Of a stretch of 14,312 bases of DNA, positions 8,308-14,312 are shown one piece after another (position 1 is the stretch's first letter; every line of letters starts with the position of its first letter). The DNA comes from Pelagophyceae sp. CCMP2097 (lineage: Eukaryota; Sar; Pelagophyceae). The notes beneath the pieces were generated by a model. It had not been told where the DNA came from. It was given only the letters and a program-made list of their open reading frames with translations, and did no database searches. A program made the position numbers and the translations under genes. The stretch lies in NCBI GenBank assembly GCA_026770575.1, contig MU658068.1:1-14312 (forward strand), given 5' to 3'.

Positions 8308-11300
8308 ATGCGACGGCTCGGGCTCGCCGCGGCGTGCCTGGTCGCCCGCGCCGCGTCGCTGGCGGCGCCGCGGCCGGTGGTTCGCGCGCAGCCCGCGGTG
8401 GGCGCGCAGGCGGGGTGGAAATATGACCTCGACGCCGTGGAGCGGTCGCTCATGACGGAGCGCGACAACTGCGGGGTCGGCTTCGTCGTCGAGTCGAACC
8501 TGCCCGCGTCCAGGCGCGTCGTACTCGCCGCCCTCGAGGCCGTCACCTGCGTCGAGCACCGCGGCGCGTGCTCCGCCGACGGTGAGCAGAAGCGCCGCCG
8601 CGCCGAGCCCGGGGGCCAGACCATGCGGGCCCAGACCACGCGGCCCCGGGGGCGTACGCGATGCGGTCGGCCGCCGCGTGCGGCTTAGTGCTGCTCGGGC
8701 GCGGTCGGTCATCGACGGCGCCCCGCGTCGACTCTGGCCCCCCTAGGCATCTCCGGCGACGGCGCGGGCCTGCTGACTGCGATCCCGTGGGCCGTGTACG
8801 ACGCCGACACGCCGCTGCTCAAGGCGGTGTCCGAGAAGGCGTCGGTCGGCTGCGCCATGCTCTTTCTGCCGCGCGACGCGGAGCAGGCCGCAGAGGCGCG
8901 CGCCCTCGTTGACGCCTGCGCGGCGGCCAACGGGTTTGACGTGGTCGCCTGGCGCGCGGTGCCGCTCGACGCTGCGCCGCTCGGCGAAATGGCCGCCGCG
9001 TCGCGGCCGACCATCGAGCAGGTCTTCGTCAAGTCGAACGGCGGCTGGACGGGCGTCGCGCTGGAAAAGGCTCTGTATTTCTTCCGGCGCGCCGTGTCCG
9101 GGTCGTGGGCGGCGCTGGGCCCCGCGGCGGTTGAGCGCGAGGAGCTGTACTTTGCGTCGTGCTCGGGGCGCACCGTCGTCTACAAGGGCATGTGCCAGAG
9201 CGCGGCGCTGCCGCGCATCTTCCTCGACCTCGCCGACGACGAGTACGTCTCGAAGTTTGCCATTTACCACAGGCGCTTCTCGACGAATACGTTGCCGCGG
9301 TGGTCGCTCGCGCAGCCGTTCCGGCTCCTCGCGCACAACGGCGAGATCAACACGATCCGCGGCAACGTGAACTGGATGGCCGCGCGCGCCGTCGCCGCCG
9401 GCGGCGACCTCGGCCTCGTGGCCGCCTGCGGCGACGACGGCTCCGGGGTGTGCGCCAGAGTCGATGTGCGCGCCCTCGGCCCGGTCGTCGACGCGGCCAA
9501 GTCGGACTCTGCGAACTTGGACGCGTGCTGCGAGCTCTACACGCGCGGCGGGCGGTCCGTGGCGGAGTCGCTCATGGTGATGATCCCGCCCGCGGCGACG
9601 GGGGGCGTGCTCGAGGACTTCTTCGCGGCGCACGCGCCGCTCCAGGAGCCCTGGGACGGCCCCGCCGGCGTCTGCTTCGCCGACGGCTCCGTCGTCGGCG
9701 CGCGCCTCGACCGCAACGGCCTGCGGCCCGCGCGCTACACACGCTACAAGGACGGCCTCGTCACGCTCTCCTCCGAGACGGGCGCCGCCGCGCGCGCCGT
9801 GCCCGGCGCCGGTGACGTCGTGGAGCACGGCCGCCTCGGGCCCGGCGAGACGTGCGTCGTTGACCTGAACTCGGGCGGCTTCTTCACCGACGACGACGTG
9901 CGGCTCCGCATCTCGAAAAACGCCGACTGGACCAAGGCCCTCGGCGCGCTCGGCATCGGCGCCGCGCCGCGCGGCGCCGCGGGCTGCGAGCAACCCGGGC
10001 GCTTGGGCGACGCTTTGGCGCGGCACCAGACGGCTTTTGGCTGGGGCGCCGAGGACGTGGACATGCAGGTCGTGGCCATGATCCAAGGCGCAGAGGCCAC
10101 GTTCTGCATGGGCGCCGACGCGCCCCTGGCCGTGCTAAGTGCCTACGCGCATCCGCTCTACGACTATTTGAAGCAGCGGCATGCCCAAGTGACGAACCCG
10201 CCCATCGACGCGCTGAGAGAGCGGCACGTCATGACCCTCGACATGTGGCTCGGCGAGCGGCCCAACTCCGTCGACGTCAAGGCCGGCCTCTCGCGCAAGG
10301 GCCACGCCGCAAAGGGCGAGACGCGCCTGGTGAAGATCGAGTCGCCCGTCGTCGACGCCTCGCAGCTCGCCGCGCTGGAAGAGGCCCTCGGCGCCGTGCG
10401 CGTCTCGACGGTCTTTGCCGAAAAGACGCTCGAGGCGGCGCTGGCGTCTGTCGTCGCCGACGCCGTTGAGGCCGTGCGCGGCGGCGCGCGCCTCGTCGTG
10501 CTCACGGACGCCGACTTTTCCGTCGGCGGCGCGTCGTACGTGCCGCCGCTGCTGGCCGTGGGCGCGGTGCACCACGGCCTCATCGCATCGGGGCTGCGCC
10601 TCGACGCGTCGCTCGTCGTGGAGACTGCGCAGTGCTGGAGCACGCACCATGTGGCGTCGCTCGTCGGCTACGGAGCGTCGGCCGTCCGGCCGTACCTGCT
10701 CTTCGAGACGGCGCGCGCGCAGCAGGCCAAGCTGGAGAAGGCGGGCAAGGCCAAGGCGGGCTCGGACCCGGTGCAGAACTGCCGCAAGGCGCTGGACGGC
10801 GGCGTGCTCAAGATCATGTCCAAGATGGGCATCTCCGCGCTCTCGTCGTACCACGGCGCGCAGACCTTTGAAGCCATCGGCCTCGGCGCCGACGTCGTCT
10901 CCGCCGCGTTCAAGGGCACGCCTTCGCGCATCGGGGGCATGTCGCTCGCGGACGTGGAGCGCGAGACGCGCTCCTTCGTCGCCGCCGCCGCGGGCGGCGC
11001 CGCGAGCGGCGACATCAAGGTCTTCAAGCTCGAAAACTACGGCTTTGCCAACTCGCTGGCCAAGGGCGAGGTCCACGCCAACTCTCCCAAGGTGGCGAGG
11101 CTGCTGCACTCAGCCGTGCGCGACATGGACGGCGAGTTCGCCGGCGACGAGGAGCTGCTCCTGCGCCGTCTCGCCTACGACGAGTTCGCGCGCACGCTGC
11201 GCGAGACGTCGCCCGTCTCCCTACGCGACCTCGTAGACTTTGTCCAAGACCAGGCGCCCTCGGCCGCAGACGCCGACCTGGCGGAGATCACGCGGCGCTT

Positions 11301-11700
11301 CGTCACGGGCGGCATGTCCCTAGGCGCGCTATCGCGCGAGGCCCACGAGACGCTGGCCATCGCCATGCATCGCATCGGCGGCGCGTCGAACTCGGGCGAG
11401 GGCGGCGAGGACGTGGACCGCGACGTGCCCATCACGGCCGAGACGCGCAAGACGCTCTTCTCGCACCTCCGCGGTTCGTCCGTGGCCGCCGGCGACGCGC
11501 CGTCTTCCAAGATCAAGCAGGTGGCGAGCGGCCGCTTCGGCGTGACGACTCGCTATCTGGCGAACGCGGACCAGATCGAGATCAAAATCGCCCAGGGCGC
11601 CAAGCCCGGCGAGGGCGGCCAGCTGCCCGGCGCCAAGGTCGATGCGTACATCGCGTCGATCCGCGCCGCGACGCAGGGCGTGACGCTCATCTCGCCGCCG

Positions 11701-11732
<32 letters not shown>

Positions 11733-13251
11733 GTCGCAGCTCATCTTCGACTTAAAGGCCGTCAACCCAACCGCGCGCGTCTCCGTCAAGCTCGTCTCCA
11801 TCGCGGGAATCGGCACCGTCGCCTGCGGCTGCGCAAAGGCGGGCGCAGACGTAGTCCAGATTTCGGGCCACGACGGTGGCACGGGCGCCGCCGCCCTCAC
11901 GTCCATCAAGCACGCCGGCGCGCCCCTCGAGCTCGGCCTCGCCGAGGCGCACGGCGCCCTCGTCGAGAACGGCCTGCGCGGCCGCATCACGCTGCGCGTC
12001 GACGGCGGCATCCGCACGGGCCGCGACGTCGTCGCGCTGGCGTTGCTGGGCGCCGAGGAATTCGGCTTCGGGACGGTGGCCATGGTCGCCGCCGGCTGCG
12101 TCATGGCTAGAGTCTGCCACACGAACAACTGCCCCGTCGGCGTGGCGACGCAGAAGGAGTCTTTGCGCGCGCGCGCGCGCGGCGAGCCGGGAGACGTCGT
12201 CACGTACTTTGAGCTCGTCGCCGACGACGTCCGCCGCCGCCTCAAGCAGCTTGGCCTGAACTCGCTCGCCGAGGCCGTGGGCCGCGTCGACCTCTTGCAG
12301 GCGCCTTCGCCCGAGTCGCAGAAGCTCGCCAAGACGGCGGGCCTCGACCTGGCCTACATCGTGCAGAAGAACGCGCCCGCGGCGTGGCGCGCGCCCGACG
12401 CGCCGCGGGCGCCCTGGCCGCTGCTGCAGTGCGACGAGCATTTCGACGACGCCGAATTCGCCGACAGCGCCGAGCGGCACGTGTGCAACGTGGACCGCGC
12501 CGTGGGCACGCGCCTCGCCGGCCGCCTGGCGCGGCGGCAACACGCGGCGCGCGTCGCCGGCGCGCCCTGGGCGGCGCCGGAGACGACGCTGCGGTACGCC
12601 GGGTCGGCGGGCCAGTCGTTTGGCGCCTTTGCGACGGCGGGCATGCAGCTGCACCTTTCCGGCGACGCCAACGACTACGTCGGCAAGGGCCTCTGCGGCG
12701 CCACGCTCGCCATCCGGCCGCCGGCGGCGGCCGAGGCCAACGGCGTCTTCGTCGCGGCTGAGAGCGTCATCGTTGGCAACACGTGCCTCTACGGTGCCAC
12801 CGCCGGCGCGCTGTACGCCGCCGGCCGCGCCGGCGAGCGCTTCGGCGTCCGCAACAGCGGCGCCGACGCCGTCATCGAGGGCGCCGGCGACCACGCCTGC
12901 GAGTACATGACGGGCGGCACCGTCGTCGTCCTCGGCCCCACGGGTGGCAATGTCGCCGCGGGCATGACGGGCGGCCGCGCCTTTCTCTACGACGCGCGCG
13001 GCGACGCCGAGCGGCGCGTCAACACGGACTCGGTCGAGGTGAAGCGCGTCGGCGGCGGCGACGCCCACGAGCTCAAGCAGCTCGTCGAGGCGCACGCCAC
13101 CGCCACGGGCTCCGCCCTCGCGCGACAGCTCCTCGGCGACTGGGAAAACGAGGTGCGGCGCTTCTGGCGCGTCGCGCCGCCCAACGCCGCGCAGGCGGAG
13201 CCCGCCGCCGCGCCCGCCGTGGCGCAGGCAGCGCTGCCCGCCACGCTATAA
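8308..13251 (+). CDS. glsF: Ferredoxin-dependent glutamate synthase (Fd-GOGAT), plastid-targeted
   Basis: The exons are 8308-8581 and 8747-13251 (1592 residues, TAA stop). The enzyme makes two glutamates from glutamine plus 2-oxoglutarate using reduced ferredoxin (EC 1.4.7.1), the GOGAT half of ammonium assimilation. A leader with a hydrophobic core ([20 protein letters not shown]) precedes the nucleophile Cys55 (RDNCGVGF), which becomes the N-terminus after propeptide removal in this family. The class-II amidotransferase domain has HRRFSTNT (266-273) and NGEINT (289-294). A central domain follows. The FMN-binding synthase domain has GGMSLGALS around 948 and GHDGGTG at 1132-1138. The 3Fe-4S ligands are Cys1209, Cys1215 and Cys1220 (C-X5-C-X4-C), and the Gly-rich GXGXG domain begins near 1377. 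All expected domains are present. The absence of a fused beta subunit, which eukaryotic NADH enzymes carry, together with the sequence [12 protein letters not shown], favours the ferredoxin type. The ATG at 8308 is the first in frame. Confidence 0.95.
8582..8746 (+). other. Intron of the glutamate synthase gene (165 nt)
   Basis: The donor is GCCGACG|GTGAGC at 8582 and the acceptor TCTGGCCCCCCTAG| at 8746. Joining G to GC restores the conserved stretch [20 protein letters not shown], so this junction is well supported. Retention would run into a TAG at 8686-8688 and give a 126-residue fragment lacking nearly all of the enzyme. The intron contains two similar GGGCCCAGACCA-like blocks. Confidence 0.92.
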
Positions 13252-13438
13252 GTAATCAGCGCGCTCAGAGAGAAGCGGCCCCGGGCCGCCCCACATACGG
13301 TCGGCCTCGGCCGACACGTTGCTGCACATAAAACCAGCCATCTCACGCGCCGGCCGCACGCGGATCTCCAGGAGGCGCGATCGGCCGGGGACGGCTCTGG
13401 GTTCGTTGTTTTCCCCTTGGGGGGGGGGCATGGGGGCA

Positions 13439-13484
13439 GGCTTACGCGACGCGTGTCGTGGACGAGCAGGGCGTGGACGAGCAG
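13439..13484 (-). repeat. 46-bp dispersed repeat, copy 2 (inverted)
   Basis: Reverse complement of 4820-4865, identical over 46 bp by eye, with mismatches immediately outside both ends. It lies about 190 bp past the glutamate synthase stop. With copy 1 it brackets the TPR and glutamate synthase genes in inverted orientation. Confidence 0.9.
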
Positions 13485-13690
13485 AGTCAGACAAGGAGCC
13501 ACAGAGACCGAACGGTTTCCAAGGGCAAAGGACGCCGCGCTCCGAGTAAGCGCACCTAGGCGTGGCGTAGAGACGACGAGTACGGTCCTATAGACGGGCG
13601 CGCTATGCGTCTCTCGAGCGTCTCTCGAGCTCCCTGCGTTCTGTTTTTTTACCAAGTGGGGGGGAACAGTAGGGGCAACTAGGAGTGGGG

Positions 13691-13780
13691 ACCCACCCAC
13701 TTTTACGGGCCCAGGAGGGCCTCTGAGGAGGGGGTACCCACCCACTTGACGAGCCGAGCCATCAAGGCACGCACTTTTAT
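13691..13780 (+). repeat. 45-bp-period repeat, dimer 1
   Basis: ACCCACCCACTT starts at 13691 and again at 13736, exactly 45 bp apart. Each is preceded by a G-rich run. The spacer reads about GGGCCCAGGAGGGCCTCTGAGGAGG, and the second unit continues GACGAGCCGAGCCATCAAGG, as at 7995-8019. Confidence 0.8.
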
Positions 13781-14025
13781 AGCCTCGGTAAACTAGCGGG
13801 TGATACAGCTGTGGGCTTTCTCGAGGCGGTGTGTTCGCGTCGTCGGGGCCCGGAGACCTTCGCGGCGCGTACGCTTGAGTGGCGGAGGGGCATCGGCGGC
13901 GGGTGTCCCAGCGTAGCCGCCGGCCGCGTCGTCGGCGGTCGCCGCGTCATCGGCCGCCGCGTCGCCGTCGGCAGCATCGTCGTCGTCTCCGTCTATTCCA
14001 GCGAAGGGGCCTCTTAGGGGGGGGT

Positions 14026-14115
14026 ACCCACCCACTTTCAAAAGCCATAGAGGACCAGGAAGGAGGGTCCACCCACCCACTTGCGAGCATTTTGCTCCTA
14101 CTGTGCCCCCGGTTT
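14026..14115 (+). repeat. 45-bp-period repeat, dimer 2
   Basis: ACCCACCCACTT recurs at 14026 and 14071, again exactly 45 bp apart, with a diverged spacer (AAAGCCATAGAGGACCAGGA then AGGAGGGTCC). The identical period in both dimers, 335 bp apart, shows a defined two-unit module. The right boundary given is approximate. Confidence 0.75.
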
Positions 14116-14312
14116 GAGAGACATTGAGAGCCTCGAGTCGAGAGGCACACGTGTTGTTTGTTGGTCGCGGAGAGCTGAAAAGCCCGGGACCGTTCTCCTT
14201 CTTGTTATGTTTTTACGGCCGCTGTTTCCGGCTCTCGGTCGTCGCGCGGCTGGGCGTTCTACCCAACCAGCTCCGCCTCTCCAGGTCTGGGCTCCGCCTC
14301 TGGGCTCAAACA

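Larger units (their letters stand above)
13252..14312. other. Right intergenic region, repeat-rich, no recognised gene
   Basis: No gene is recognised in the last 1.06 kb. The region contains the glutamate synthase 3' flank, a run of ten G (13419-13428), an 11-bp tandem pair GCGTCTCTCGA (13607-13628), the inverted 46-bp repeat copy and two dimers of the 45-bp-period repeat. GCTCCGCCTCT occurs twice at the extreme right (14270 and 14291). On the minus strand 13805-14003 is open and encodes a low-complexity acidic stretch followed by PPPLKRTRREG; it might be an exon or a remnant, but nothing confirms it. No glutamate synthase beta subunit follows. Confidence 0.6.

Noticed and set aside
7599..8746. 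Introner-type mobile introns in the TPR or GOGAT genes
   Set aside because: The introns share no common sequence, and I see no terminal inverted repeats or target duplications at their ends.
8743..10086. 447-residue minus-strand frame opposite glutamate synthase
   Set aside because: Shadow of the conserved amidotransferase domain; no independent signature.
13252..14312. A fused or adjacent glutamate synthase beta subunit (NADH form)
   Set aside because: The reading frame ends at 13251 and no FAD/NAD-binding domain is seen in any frame downstream.

Overview
The window looks like GC-rich nuclear DNA from a photosynthetic eukaryote, probably a chromophyte/stramenopile microalga (a pelagophyte-like genome would fit, but this is not proven). 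The evidence is as follows. Three large genes have a strong G/C third-base preference. Two of them are interrupted by short GT-AG introns with GTGAGT/GTGAGC donors. Two proteins begin with a hydrophobic signal-peptide-like leader, as expected for secreted proteins or for plastid proteins of algae with complex plastids. One gene encodes a plant/cyanobacterial-style ferredoxin-type glutamate synthase. No bacterial operon features, CRISPR arrays, rRNA or convincing tRNA were seen.

Layout. 1-1986: non-coding or unrecognised DNA, visibly less GC-rich around 1140-1800, with a 92-bp direct repeat (312-403 and 666-757). 1987-4722 (-): an OSCA/CSC1/TMEM63-type cation channel without apparent introns. 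4723-5336: spacer between two minus-strand genes, carrying one copy of a 46-bp dispersed repeat. 5337-7847 (-): a TPR/HAT-repeat protein, modelled here as four exons with an N-terminal signal-peptide exon that the long open frame alone misses. 7848-8307: a 460-bp divergent promoter region. 8308-13251 (+): full-length glutamate synthase in two exons, 1592 residues. 13252-14312: gene-poor tail with the inverted second copy of the 46-bp repeat, two dimers of a 45-bp-period repeat, and a low-complexity acidic open stretch.

Functionally, the glutamate synthase is the core of GS/GOGAT ammonium assimilation, probably in the plastid. The TPR protein is transcribed divergently from it and could share its promoter; an organellar role is possible but unproven. 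The OSCA channel has no obvious pathway link to the other two. I see no evidence for a new multi-gene system. The most interesting items are the cryptic first exons of the TPR gene, the repeat families placed around the TPR/GOGAT pair, and the repeated palindromic elements in the left intergenic DNA.
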